Below are positions 1 through 7,174 of a DNA stretch of 20,249 bases, in pieces; within the stretch, counting starts at the first letter, position 1, and each line of letters starts with the position of its first letter. A model generated the notes under the pieces. It was not told where the DNA came from and ran no database searches. It saw only the letters and a program-made list of their open reading frames with translations. The position numbers were made by a program, and so were the translations under genes. Source of the stretch: Polaromonas sp. YR568 (GTDB taxonomy: Bacteria; Pseudomonadota; Gammaproteobacteria; Burkholderiales; Burkholderiaceae); NCBI GenBank assembly GCA_945871335.1, contig CAMBWM010000011.1, positions 1-20,249 of the forward strand. The letters are read 5' to 3'.

Positions 1-377
1 ACCGACGTCATCATGGCATCAAAGCGCTGTTTTAGCTCTTGTCGGAAGGCGGTATCTCGCCGAGGCCACAACCGGGTGTAGGCCTGCGCCTCTAGGACAT
101 GGCGGATCTCATAAACGTCGCGCAGATCCGCCACGCTCAGTTCGGTCACGAACGTGCCAGCGTACGGTCGGTTAATTACCAGGCCCGACTCAATCAGCTC
201 GCGCAGGGCTTCGCGCAGTAGCCCTCGACTCACACCCAGTTGCATGGCCAGTGGCCCCTCGACCAACTGTGTGCCCCCTGGCATTTGCCCGGCCAAAATC
301 GCCTGGCGCAAGGTACCAGCGACTTGGTCGCGGCGGGTGCGCGAGGAAACAGGCTGGAATTTGGGGATGGCAGTCAT
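1..377 (-). CDS. GntR-family (FadR/FCD-type) transcriptional regulator, C-terminus cut by window edge
   Basis: DNA-binding repressor or activator of the GntR superfamily, FadR/FCD branch. The N-terminal winged helix-turn-helix lies at about residues 14-78, with the signature LGVSRGLLREALRELIESG and the wing segment RPYAGTFV. An FCD ligand-binding domain then begins (ADLRDVYEIRHVLEAQAY). About 125 residues are visible and the protein runs off the left edge; the family is usually about 220-250 residues. The start is the ATG at 377, where the MTAIPKFQPVSS leader precedes the domain; its ribosome site is weak, consistent with coupling to the RidA-like gene whose stop lies 19 bases upstream. It is the last visible gene of a five-gene minus-strand operon. 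A perfect FadR-type palindrome at the operon promoter (4104-4118) makes autoregulation likely. The effector is unknown. Confidence 0.9.
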   Translation of the reverse strand, partial: MTAIPKFQPVSSRTRRDQVAGTLRQAILAGQMPGGTQLVEGPLAMQLGVSRGLLREALRELIESGLVINRPYAGTFVTELSVADLRDVYEIRHVLEAQAYTRLWPRRDTAFRQELKQRFDAMMTS

Positions 378-396
378 ACCGGCGAAGAGCTTGTCA

Positions 397-831
397 TTAA
401 GTACGGGCTACGCGGCCGGGCTCTTGCAAGGCAACTATCTGGATCTGAACACGCGCTATCGGGGAACGAATTACCGCCTGCACCACAGTCCGCGGTACGG
501 GGCTGTGCGCAAAATAGTGGTCGAACGCCTTGTTGAAGCCGGCATAGTCATCCTGAATATCGCGCAAATAGACTGTGGCGTGCAAGGTCCGCGAGAGGCT
601 GGAGCCAGCCGCCTCCAGCACCTCCGACAAGACATCGAGCACACGTCTCGTCTGAAACTCGATATCGCCCGGCATGATCTCAAGGGTTTCGGTATCGATC
701 GGGGTGATCCCGAAGGTGTACACGAAACCATTCGCTGCGACGGCAGGCCACTGGGTAAAGCCTTTTTTATTGACGTCCAGGCCGTTACCCACCTGCACTT
801 TGCAAATTTCCATGGCGAGGGGATCTGTCAT
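397..831 (-). CDS. RidA-family (YjgF/YER057c/UK114) protein
   Basis: Small cytoplasmic protein of the Rid family; classical members are trimers that hydrolyse reactive imines/enamines made by PLP enzymes. It has 144 residues, slightly longer than E. coli RidA (128). The family core is visible: VYTFGITPID, the central ATVYLRDIQDD segment, the helix FNKAFDHYF, and the C-terminal PRTVVQAV and ARVQIQIVAL strands. Aligned by eye to E. coli RidA, Arg105 is kept as Arg114, but catalytic Glu120 becomes Gln129, so a different Rid subfamily or altered activity is possible. The start overlaps the end of the Bug gene by four bases, indicating translational coupling. Sharing an operon with a PLP-fold enzyme and an amidohydrolase suggests clearance of a reactive intermediate in the same pathway (inference). 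Confidence 0.88.
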   Translation of the reverse strand: MTDPLAMEICKVQVGNGLDVNKKGFTQWPAVAANGFVYTFGITPIDTETLEIMPGDIEFQTRRVLDVLSEVLEAAGSSLSRTLHATVYLRDIQDDYAGFNKAFDHYFAHSPVPRTVVQAVIRSPIARVQIQIVALQEPGRVART

Positions 832-1814
832 GTGGGCGTGATGTTGGCATCACGGATCACCTTGCCAATACGCTGGTGATCGGCGACCAGGGTGGCTTGG
901 CATTGTTCTGGTGTCTGCGGCTTCTCGGGCACTACGAAGGCCGACGCAAGCCGCTGGCGAACATCAGGCTTGAGCAAGGCCTTGTTCACCGCTGCGTTGA
1001 TGCGCAGACCGGCCGCTCGCGGCGTGGCCGACGGCACGCACAGCAGGAACCAGCTTTGAATCACGGCGGCGCCGAAGCCCTGCTCCTCGAAAGTCGGTAC
1101 ATCCGGCAGGTCGGGTCTGCGGGTCGGGGTCGAGATGGCGATGGCACGCAGCAGGCCAGACTTCATCAGCGGCTGCGCCAGTTGCAGGCTGACCAGGCCA
1201 AATTCCACGCGCCCCGCCGCCAGATCTTGCACTCCGGGCGGCAGGCCTTTGTAGGGCACACCTTGCATGGAAATGCCAGCCGTCGTTTTGAAAATCTCTG
1301 AGCCGAGGTGCGTGGCGCTGCCGTTGCCGGCGTGCATGTAATTGAGCGCGCCGGGCCGGGCCTTGGCAAGGTTCACGAACTCCAGCATGTTGGACACGCG
1401 AAGAGTGGTGGGTACCACTGCTACCACCACACCACTGCCAATGGATGCCACTGCCGAGAAGTCGTTGATGGGGTGATAGGGCGTGGACTGCAGGTAAGGC
1501 GTAGCCACATGGCTGATGGTGGCCAACAGCCATGTGTGGCCGTCCGGATCGGCCTTGGCGACGACCTGCGTCCCAATGGCTGCAGCAGCGCCTGGCAGCG
1601 CCTCCACCACCACCGGCTGACCCAGGTCGGCGGTCAAGTCGTCGCTCAGCGCACGCGCCACAATATCGACAATCCCCGCCGCCGGAAACGGAACGACGAA
1701 CCGAATCCGCTTGGAGGGGAAATCAGCGGCAAGCGCTGAAAGCGGAGCTCCGCAAATTGCGGCAGCGGAGCCCATTCGCAGCAATTGGCGGCGTTGGATG
1801 ATGAGGTCTTGCAT
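828..1814 (-). CDS. Bug-family tripartite tricarboxylate transporter substrate-binding protein (TctC-like)
   Basis: Periplasmic solute-binding protein of the Bug/TctC family, which captures carboxylate-type or other small organic ligands; 328 residues, the usual family size. The N-terminus is an export signal with a twin arginine at residues 8-9 (QRRQLLRMG), a hydrophobic stretch and an Ala-rich cleavage region near residue 29 (ALAADFPSK), so Tat export is possible. Family hallmarks are RIRFVVPFPAAG, the PGAAAAIGTQVVAKADPDG segment, and VPYKGLPPGVQDLAAGRVEF. A strong AAGGAG ribosome site lies nine bases before the ATG. No TctA/TctB membrane genes are visible, which is common for 'orphan' Bug genes of Burkholderiales that may share a membrane partner or act as sensors. 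Its place between catabolic genes points to uptake of the operon's substrate, whose identity cannot be read. Confidence 0.93.
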   Translation of the reverse strand: MQDLIIQRRQLLRMGSAAAICGAPLSALAADFPSKRIRFVVPFPAAGIVDIVARALSDDLTADLGQPVVVEALPGAAAAIGTQVVAKADPDGHTWLLATISHVATPYLQSTPYHPINDFSAVASIGSGVVVAVVPTTLRVSNMLEFVNLAKARPGALNYMHAGNGSATHLGSEIFKTTAGISMQGVPYKGLPPGVQDLAAGRVEFGLVSLQLAQPLMKSGLLRAIAISTPTRRPDLPDVPTFEEQGFGAAVIQSWFLLCVPSATPRAAGLRINAAVNKALLKPDVRQRLASAFVVPEKPQTPEQCQATLVADHQRIGKVIRDANITPT

Positions 1815-1850
1815 AGGTATTGTCTCCTTGATTAATAGGGGGTTGTCGGG

Positions 1851-3155
1851 TCAACGCGGAACGGGGCGCAGGGCCCGGTACTGGTTGCCAAGCGACTTGG
1901 AAGGAACCAGGACCGGAGGGACATCGGACGAGAGCAGGTCTTTCACGCGCTGGCCTCCTTTGAAAATCACAGGAATCTGCGCGCCTTGGTCCTGCAGGCA
2001 GGAGAAGTCCAAGAGAGGATTGCCTTCCACGACCAGCAGGTCTGCCAGGTAGCCCGGCTGAATACGGCCGATCTGTTTGTCCATGCGCATCAACTCCGCA
2101 GCGACCGTTGTTGCGCTGCGCAAAATCTGCGCATGTGAGAGCACCTCGGCCCGCACCAAAAATTCCTCGGTCTGAAATTCCTTGGGGGCCTTGAACAAGT
2201 CGGTCCCGAAAGCCATCTTCACGCCAGCGCGGTGGGCAATCTCCAGGGACCGGGTTCCGCTGTCCAGCACTTGGCGCGCTTTCTCCAGGTGCCCTGGGGC
2301 GGCGTCGACCAGATGCCCGTGGCTGAGGATACGGCGGTAGACAACCAAGGTCGGCACAAGAAATGTGCCTCGCGCGGCCATCATGGCGGCGCATTTTTCA
2401 TCTAAGAAGTTGCCGTGCTCCACGCTTCGAACACCCGCTTCAACGGCCCGCTCGATCGCCTCAGCCGTATAGGCATGGGCCATCACGTACTTGTGCGCAC
2501 GCTGCGCTTCATCCACTGCGGCAATCAGTTCCTCGGTGGAGTACTGCAGGTAATCGATCGGGTCAGCAGGTGAAGAAATGCCGCCAGAGGCCATGATCTT
2601 GATCTGATCGGCACCGCGGCGAATCTCCTCGCGGATGGCCTTACGCACCTCATCGACGCCATCGGCGAGCGCGAAGTACGTAGCATGATCGCGACACGGG
2701 GCACAAAAATCAGAGGTCGCACGGGAATCGCCGTGCCCACCAGTCTGACTGATCGGTCGGCCGCTGACCTTCATGCGCGGCCCGAGGAAGAGGCCTTGCT
2801 CTACAGCGTCCCGATAGCCGGCGTCTGCTCCGCCCGTGTCACGTATCGTAGTGAACCCACGCATCAAAGTGTCATGCAGCAAGTGGCTGGACTTGGCGAC
2901 TGCCAAGGCAGGAAACAGCGGAGCCCTGCTGGTCATCGCGTCAGCGCAGACGTGAATATGGCAGTCGATCAGGCCAGGCATCAGCACCCGACCACCCAGA
3001 TTCATGCGGCGGGCCGAAGGGTCCGGGATGGAGCCGTGCACCACCGCTTGGATGCGATCACCCCGTATCTCTACTGAGTAACCAGTGAGGAGTTCCCCCT
3101 GGTCTAAATCCAGGAGGTCGAAATTCTCGAGAATGAAGTGGTTGTCGGCCATCAT
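1851..3155 (-). CDS. metal-dependent amidohydrolase (imidazolonepropionase-related)
   Basis: Cytoplasmic hydrolase of the amidohydrolase superfamily, 434 residues, expected to cleave a C-N bond (amide, lactam or cyclic amide). The composite site is visible: HIH at residues 66-68 after MPGLIDC, Lys186 in IKIMASGG (candidate carboxylated lysine), His227 in MAHAYT, His247 in SVEHGN, and the terminal metal ligand Asp319 in AFGTDLF. The small beta-sandwich is formed by both ends (QAVVHG... and DLLVVEGNPL). This ligand set resembles imidazolonepropionase/prolidase-like members and argues for an active two-metal enzyme. The start codon (tandem ATG ATG) overlaps the stop of the upstream aminotransferase-like gene by four bases, indicating coupling. 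The substrate is not identifiable; context suggests a product of the Bug-dependent uptake. Confidence 0.93.
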   Translation of the reverse strand: MMADNHFILENFDLLDLDQGELLTGYSVEIRGDRIQAVVHGSIPDPSARRMNLGGRVLMPGLIDCHIHVCADAMTSRAPLFPALAVAKSSHLLHDTLMRGFTTIRDTGGADAGYRDAVEQGLFLGPRMKVSGRPISQTGGHGDSRATSDFCAPCRDHATYFALADGVDEVRKAIREEIRRGADQIKIMASGGISSPADPIDYLQYSTEELIAAVDEAQRAHKYVMAHAYTAEAIERAVEAGVRSVEHGNFLDEKCAAMMAARGTFLVPTLVVYRRILSHGHLVDAAPGHLEKARQVLDSGTRSLEIAHRAGVKMAFGTDLFKAPKEFQTEEFLVRAEVLSHAQILRSATTVAAELMRMDKQIGRIQPGYLADLLVVEGNPLLDFSCLQDQGAQIPVIFKGGQRVKDLLSSDVPPVLVPSKSLGNQYRALRPVPR

Positions 3156-4075
3156 GCGTCGGGCTGCTGCAGGTAGCGGTTGTACAGGTCGCCCAAGCGC
3201 TCGGTCAGGGTGCGGCGTGTGAAGGGCCGACCGTCGAGATGCGAGACGGGCATGATGCCCGCTAGCGTACCCGTGACGAAGGCTTCATCAGCGCCGTAGA
3301 CCTGAGCCAATGTGAAATCGCCCTCGACCACCTGAATGCCTGCATCGCGCGCCAACCGGATTACGGTCGCTCGGGTGATGCCGTTGAAGCAGGCGCGGCC
3401 GCTGGACGTCCACAATTGGTCGCCGCGAACCACGAAAAAATTGGTTGAGTTGCAACTCGACACAAAGCCTTGTGTGTCGAGCATCAGGGCCTCGTCGGCG
3501 CCAGCCTGAAGGGCCTGGATCAAGGCCTGAATCAGATTCAGCCGGCTGTGTGAATTGAGCCGTAGATCAAACACATCCGGGGTACTGCACCGGAAGGTGG
3601 AAGTGAACAACTTCAGGCCCAGCTGCTTGGCCCCGGCCGATACGACCTTGCGTTCCGCCACACAGACCAAAGTGGGAGCGCCCAACACCGAGCGTGGGTC
3701 TTGGTTGGGGGTGGTCTTCACGCCGCGGGTCACCATTAGCCGAGCGTGCCCACCATCGTCAATGCCATTGGCCGCGAAGGTGGAATGGATGACCTCACGC
3801 AATTTATCCCTGGACATTCCGATGTCCATCGCAATGGCACGAGCGCCTTCGTGCAGGCGGTCGAGGTGCGCATCTAGCGCTATGACACGCCCGCGCACGA
3901 TGCGGACACCCTCCCAAACCCCATCGCCGCAAACGTAGCCCGCGTCGAAAACCGAAACCGTCGCCTCTGCGCGCGGAACGAATTTGCCGTTGACATACAC
4001 CAGCGCTTCCACATTGCGCTCGTCTGGCTCTGTTGATTGCGCACCGGCGCCTGATGAGGTGTTGATCAATGACAT
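3152..4075 (-). CDS. class IV aminotransferase-fold (BCAT/DAAT-like) protein, catalytic lysine apparently replaced
   Basis: Fold-type IV PLP family protein of 307 residues, first gene of the operon. Visible family features are VYVNGKFVP and VSVFDAGYVCGDGVWEGVRI at the N-terminus, LDRL at 71-74, GADEALMLDTQGFVSSCNST at about 182-201, GITRATVIRLARDAGI, and ADEAFVTGTLAGIMPV near the end. In IlvE and DAAT the Schiff-base lysine lies four residues before the conserved N/R-L-N turn (AKAGGNYL, IKSLNLL). The matching stretch here is LRLNSHSRLN, which puts Asn174 at that site. The enzyme may therefore not transaminate, may use another lysine, or may be a lyase-type relative. The ATG at 4075 lies about two bases from the predicted transcription start, so the mRNA may be leaderless. 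It overlaps the amidohydrolase gene by four bases. Confidence 0.88.
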   Translation of the reverse strand: MSLINTSSGAGAQSTEPDERNVEALVYVNGKFVPRAEATVSVFDAGYVCGDGVWEGVRIVRGRVIALDAHLDRLHEGARAIAMDIGMSRDKLREVIHSTFAANGIDDGGHARLMVTRGVKTTPNQDPRSVLGAPTLVCVAERKVVSAGAKQLGLKLFTSTFRCSTPDVFDLRLNSHSRLNLIQALIQALQAGADEALMLDTQGFVSSCNSTNFFVVRGDQLWTSSGRACFNGITRATVIRLARDAGIQVVEGDFTLAQVYGADEAFVTGTLAGIMPVSHLDGRPFTRRTLTERLGDLYNRYLQQPDA

Positions 4076-4083
4076 GGCAATTT

Positions 4084-4112
4084 ATTATGCAAGCCGATAG
4101 TAGGATTGTCAA
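4084..4112 (-). promoter_or_regulatory. sigma70-type promoter of the aminotransferase-amidohydrolase-Bug-RidA-GntR operon
   Basis: Read on the minus strand, a perfect TTGACA -35 box (4107-4112) is followed by a 17-base spacer and CATAAT as -10 box (4084-4089). Transcription would start near 4077, almost on the ATG at 4075, which would give a leaderless or nearly leaderless message. No Shine-Dalgarno sequence is visible before that ATG. Confidence 0.75.
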
Positions 4113-4118
4113 ACAATC
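4104..4118. promoter_or_regulatory. FadR/GntR-type operator palindrome
   Basis: GATTGT-CAA-ACAATC is a perfect inverted repeat of six bases with a three-base centre. It matches the FadR-subfamily consensus TnGTnnnACnA exactly (TTGTCAAACAA). It covers the -35 box of the operon that ends in a GntR/FCD regulator, so binding there should block RNA polymerase. Assignment to that regulator is inferred from position and consensus. Confidence 0.65.
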
Positions 4119-4191
4119 GACCGTAATGCTGCATTGCGTCCTGGCGTCCACGCGGTGGGTGCTGGTACAAAGCATGATTAAACTAATTTGT

Positions 4192-4218
4192 TGAACTTTC
4201 CAACCCAATTAAAGTTCA
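4192..4218. repeat. inverted repeat upstream of the MipA-like gene
   Basis: TGAACTTT and AAAGTTCA are perfect eight-base arms separated by 11 bases. The arm centres are 19 bases apart, about two helical turns, as expected for a dimeric regulator site. It lies about 50 bases before the MipA-like start in an AT-rich stretch between two divergent transcription units. It could also form a hairpin in RNA, but no T-run follows. Confidence 0.5.
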
Positions 4219-4270
4219 TGATTTCAACTCTGCACCGACATATCGCCTCGCTCCTAACCAGGACAAAACC

Positions 4271-5191
4271 ATGAATCATCAATTCCGCCTGCCGTTTGGC
4301 GGGTACTGCAACTTGCCGTCCTCGCCTCGATTTTCGGATTTGTCGAGTGTCTCGATCATGTCGAACTGGCGTGGCATATTCGCCGGCTGCTGCGCGGCAC
4401 TTAGCACGGCTGCCCTCGCGCAGGTCCCAGCAGGGCCCGGCGCGGCCCCACTTTGGGAGTTGGGCGGCGTCGTACTGGGCGTGTCGCAGAACGCCTATCC
4501 GGGTTCAGATCAGCAGGTCAACAGGGCCCTAGCGTTGCCTTACTTTATTTACCGCGGTGATGTGCTCAGAGCCGACCGCGAAACGGTAGGAATCCGTGCC
4601 CTGAAGACGGAGACTTTTGATTTGGACGTAGGTTTCGCCGGCGCCTTTGGCTCAGGAAGCCAGACCATTGACGCTCGCCAGGGCATGCGCAAGTTGGGCA
4701 CCTTGGTGGAGATGGGGCCTCGGCTGAAGTGGGATTTGGGCGCCGGTCCTGCCGGTGGCCGCCTGAGTGCGGAGTTTCCAGCGCGCGCAGTGCTTGACCT
4801 CAGCGACAAGGCCGCCCACCGGGGCTGGAGCTTTGAGCCCAAGCTCACCTACTCAAGGCGGTCCGCCAGCGGCTGGCGTTACAGCGCTTCGGTCAGCGCC
4901 ATCGTTGCCGACACACGTCTGGCACAAACTTTCTATGAAGTGCGCAGCTCGGAAGCCACAGCCATGCGCCCGGCTTATACGGCTGAGAGTGGCTTGGTGT
5001 CTTTGCGTTTGGGCACAGCGTTTTCGCGCAGTCTGGGAAAAGACTGGAACTTGTTCGGCTTTGCACGACTGGACACCGTTGCCGGCGCAGCCAACGAAAG
5101 CAGCCCTCTGGTGCGCCGCTCGACTGGCGGGACAGTAGGGCTGGGCGTGGTCTACACCTGGATGCGATCAGAACGAGCCGCCTTTGACTGA
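4271..5191 (+). CDS. MipA/OmpV-family outer-membrane protein
   Basis: Beta-barrel outer-membrane protein of the MipA/OmpV family (E. coli MipA scaffolds murein enzymes; other members are porin-like). The family start of the mature region is clear: PLWELGGVVLGVSQNAYPGS followed by LPYFIYRGDVLRADRETVG. Alternating amphipathic strands follow, and the chain closes with GTVGLGVVYTWMRSER. The 306-residue form has a 29-residue polar extension before a normal signal peptide that begins at an internal ATG (4358; MSNWRGIFAGCCAALSTAALA, cleavage near ALAQ). The upstream ATG at 4271 has an AGGA ribosome site nine bases away, whereas 4358 has only a weak one; the biological start is therefore uncertain. 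The 3' end overlaps the next gene's region, so the two genes are probably co-transcribed. Confidence 0.9.
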   Translation: MNHQFRLPFGGYCNLPSSPRFSDLSSVSIMSNWRGIFAGCCAALSTAALAQVPAGPGAAPLWELGGVVLGVSQNAYPGSDQQVNRALALPYFIYRGDVLRADRETVGIRALKTETFDLDVGFAGAFGSGSQTIDARQGMRKLGTLVEMGPRLKWDLGAGPAGGRLSAEFPARAVLDLSDKAAHRGWSFEPKLTYSRRSASGWRYSASVSAIVADTRLAQTFYEVRSSEATAMRPAYTAESGLVSLRLGTAFSRSLGKDWNLFGFARLDTVAGAANESSPLVRRSTGGTVGLGVVYTWMRSERAAFD

Positions 5192-5204
5192 GGCGACGCT
5201 GCCC

Positions 5205-6317
5205 ATGCCGCCACGCATTGCAAAAAGGTGCCTGCCACGGTACATGCTACTTGGTGCTGCAATTTTGCTGGCGGGCTGCACTTCGGTGAACCCCTACTAC
5301 GACGCCACCAAAAAGCACCACCGGCCCGACGGCTTCAACAACAACTACATCGACAACTGGCGTGCGGATCAGCCCAGCTTCTCAGCCTGGCAGCTTGAGC
5401 GATGGAAGAAGACGCTGCCGCCGCAAGACCCAGCTCGGGTGCGCTGGGTGGCGCCCGACTTGGCCTACCTGAAGGCCAACCGAAGCGACGTCAGCGTCAC
5501 TTGGATTGGCCACTCCACGGCGCTTTGGCAACTGGGTGGGCTGAACATCTTGACAGACCCACACTTCACCGACCGCGCCTCGCCCTTTAGCTTCGCTGGG
5601 CCCAAGCGTGAGGTGCCCTTGCCAATGCCCTTGTCAGCTTTGCCAAGGATCGACGTGGTGTTGATCAGCCACAACCACTACGACCACTTGGACGCACGCA
5701 CCGTTCGCATGTTGAACGAGCAGCATGGCGGCCCGCCGCTCTTCATCGTGCCGCTGGGCCTTGACTTGTGGATGAAGGCTGAGGGCATCACCAACGTTCA
5801 ACGTATGGACTGGTGGCAGACCTTCCGCGTTAAAGCGGTCACGGGCGAAGTCACGTTTCACTTTGTGCCGGTGCAGCACTGGTCCAGCCGCACGCCTTGG
5901 GACCGTAATGCCACGCTTTGGGGCGGATTCGTGGCGCAAGCCGAGGTGAACAAGCGGCAGTTCTCAATGTTCTTCTCGGGCGACACCGGGTACTCGAAAG
6001 ACTTCGCCGATATTGGCGCACACTTTGGCGGCTTTGACTTTTCGCAGATCGCTGTGGGTTGTTACCTGCCACGCTGGTTCATGAAGGAACAGCATGTCAA
6101 CGAGGAAGACGCGGTCCAGATCCATCTGGACGTTAAAAGCAAACTCTCGATGGGCGTGCACTGGGGCACCTTCCGCCTATGCGACGACGCCATCGATGCG
6201 CCTATCGACGAGTTGCCCATGGCCAGAAGGAAGCTCGGCGTGGCGGACGACGCTTTCGTGTTGTTTGCCTTGGGTGAGACGCGGGTACTGAGGCCTGGAT
6301 TGAAGACTCCGAACTAG
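5205..6317 (+). CDS. metallo-beta-lactamase-fold lipoprotein, NAPE-PLD/UlaG-like
   Basis: Membrane-anchored hydrolase of the metallo-beta-lactamase fold, 370 residues from the ATG at 5205 (an in-frame TTG at 5184 would add seven and overlap the upstream gene by eight bases). The N-terminus has a lipoprotein signal with lipobox LLAGC, Cys25. The domain resembles N-acyl-phosphatidylethanolamine phospholipase D: WIGHST, TDPHFTDRASPFSFAGPKR, metal motif SHNHYDHLD (His156, His158, Asp160, His161), VPVQHWSSRT with His225, SGDTGY with Asp260, and MGVHWGTF with His319. All zinc ligands appear present, so it should be active. The substrate may be a phosphodiester of lipid or envelope origin (family inference). 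A GAGG ribosome site precedes 5205. Pairing with a MipA-like gene hints at a cell-envelope role. Confidence 0.9.
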   Translation: MPPRIAKRCLPRYMLLGAAILLAGCTSVNPYYDATKKHHRPDGFNNNYIDNWRADQPSFSAWQLERWKKTLPPQDPARVRWVAPDLAYLKANRSDVSVTWIGHSTALWQLGGLNILTDPHFTDRASPFSFAGPKREVPLPMPLSALPRIDVVLISHNHYDHLDARTVRMLNEQHGGPPLFIVPLGLDLWMKAEGITNVQRMDWWQTFRVKAVTGEVTFHFVPVQHWSSRTPWDRNATLWGGFVAQAEVNKRQFSMFFSGDTGYSKDFADIGAHFGGFDFSQIAVGCYLPRWFMKEQHVNEEDAVQIHLDVKSKLSMGVHWGTFRLCDDAIDAPIDELPMARRKLGVADDAFVLFALGETRVLRPGLKTPN

Positions 6318-6361
6318 TTAGGCGTACATGCAATATTTAGCGGCAGAATTAAAGGATGGTT

Positions 6362-6378
6362 TTGCTTTGAGAGAGCAA
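6362..6378 (-). terminator. weak hairpin between convergent genes
   Basis: TTGCT and AGCAA form a five-base stem with a seven-base loop just past the stop of the glutamine amidotransferase gene, read on the minus strand. No clear T-run follows, so it is only a possible terminator between the two convergent genes. Confidence 0.2.
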
Positions 6379-6379
6379 G

Positions 6380-7174
6380 CTAGACGCTAATTTTGAAATG
6401 CTCAAGTCCCTGCTGAGTCCAATGCACTCCACTACGTTCTTCAACCTTGAACCAATGAGCAGAATCTGAATCAGATGGTTCCGATGCAATAGTAGTAATA
6501 GCGTGCTGACCTTTTTGGCTGGCACGCGTATTTGGTGCGCCGTAGTACATGCTGGGGGATTGGTCGTCGCTAGAGTATCTAAAGGCCCAGATATCTCGGC
6601 CATTGGTAAGTGCGCAGGAAATCCGCATGGGTTCGTCCGCGTGGTGCCGATACATGATTTTTGCAACATCTTGCAAAGTCGATTGGATTGCAGCGATGGG
6701 GTCATGAATTAAACCCTTGCTGAGAGCCACTAAAAACAGGGCTTCACTGTCTGTGGTGCCTTCTCTGTGAGGGTAGTGCACGTGGTCGATGAGGTCTTCC
6801 ACATCTTTGCGACAGTCATGCCAGTTGCCAATTTTGCCGTTGTGCATGAAGGCCCAGTTTTGCCACGTAAATGGATGGCAGTTGCTTCTGTTGACCGCAG
6901 TGCCAGTGGTAGCACGGACATGGGCAAAAAATAACCGGGTCTGTATATGTGCCGCAAGTGAGCGCAGATTACTGTCGTTCCAAGCAGGCAGGATGTCTTT
7001 GAATAGACCCGGTGTGGTGCGATTGTTGTACCAAGCCACGCCGAAACCATCGCCATTGGTGACCCAGGCAGACTGGGTTGCGGCCAAGCTCTGGCTTACG
7101 ATGGAATGCTCTTGATGGAAGATCAAGTCTTCAAGGTAAATCTCAGGACCAGCGTAAGCAACCCATCTGCACAT
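6380..7174 (-). CDS. class II glutamine amidotransferase (YafJ/DUG3-like)
   Basis: Stand-alone N-terminal-nucleophile glutaminase domain, 264 residues, the normal size for the YafJ-type family. After removal of Met, Cys2 is the nucleophile (MCRWVAYAG). Other class II GATase marks are NGDGFGVAWYNN at 40-51, FFAHVRATTGTAVNRSNCHPF at 82-102, and the oxyanion/glutamine site FMHNGKIGNW at 109-118. It would hydrolyse glutamine or a gamma-glutamyl compound; no acceptor domain is attached, so the biological substrate is unknown (relatives include DUG3 for glutathione breakdown and EgtC). A GAGG ribosome site lies six bases before the ATG. The gene stands alone, convergent with the lipoprotein gene to the left, with 292 bases of non-coding DNA on its upstream side. 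Confidence 0.9.
   Translation of the reverse strand: MCRWVAYAGPEIYLEDLIFHQEHSIVSQSLAATQSAWVTNGDGFGVAWYNNRTTPGLFKDILPAWNDSNLRSLAAHIQTRLFFAHVRATTGTAVNRSNCHPFTWQNWAFMHNGKIGNWHDCRKDVEDLIDHVHYPHREGTTDSEALFLVALSKGLIHDPIAAIQSTLQDVAKIMYRHHADEPMRISCALTNGRDIWAFRYSSDDQSPSMYYGAPNTRASQKGQHAITTIASEPSDSDSAHWFKVEERSGVHWTQQGLEHFKISV

Noticed and set aside
154..879. Long plus-strand open frame opposite the GntR/RidA region
   Set aside because: Composition is low-complexity Arg/Ser/Leu without any domain. The minus strand carries recognisable GntR and RidA domains over the same bases.
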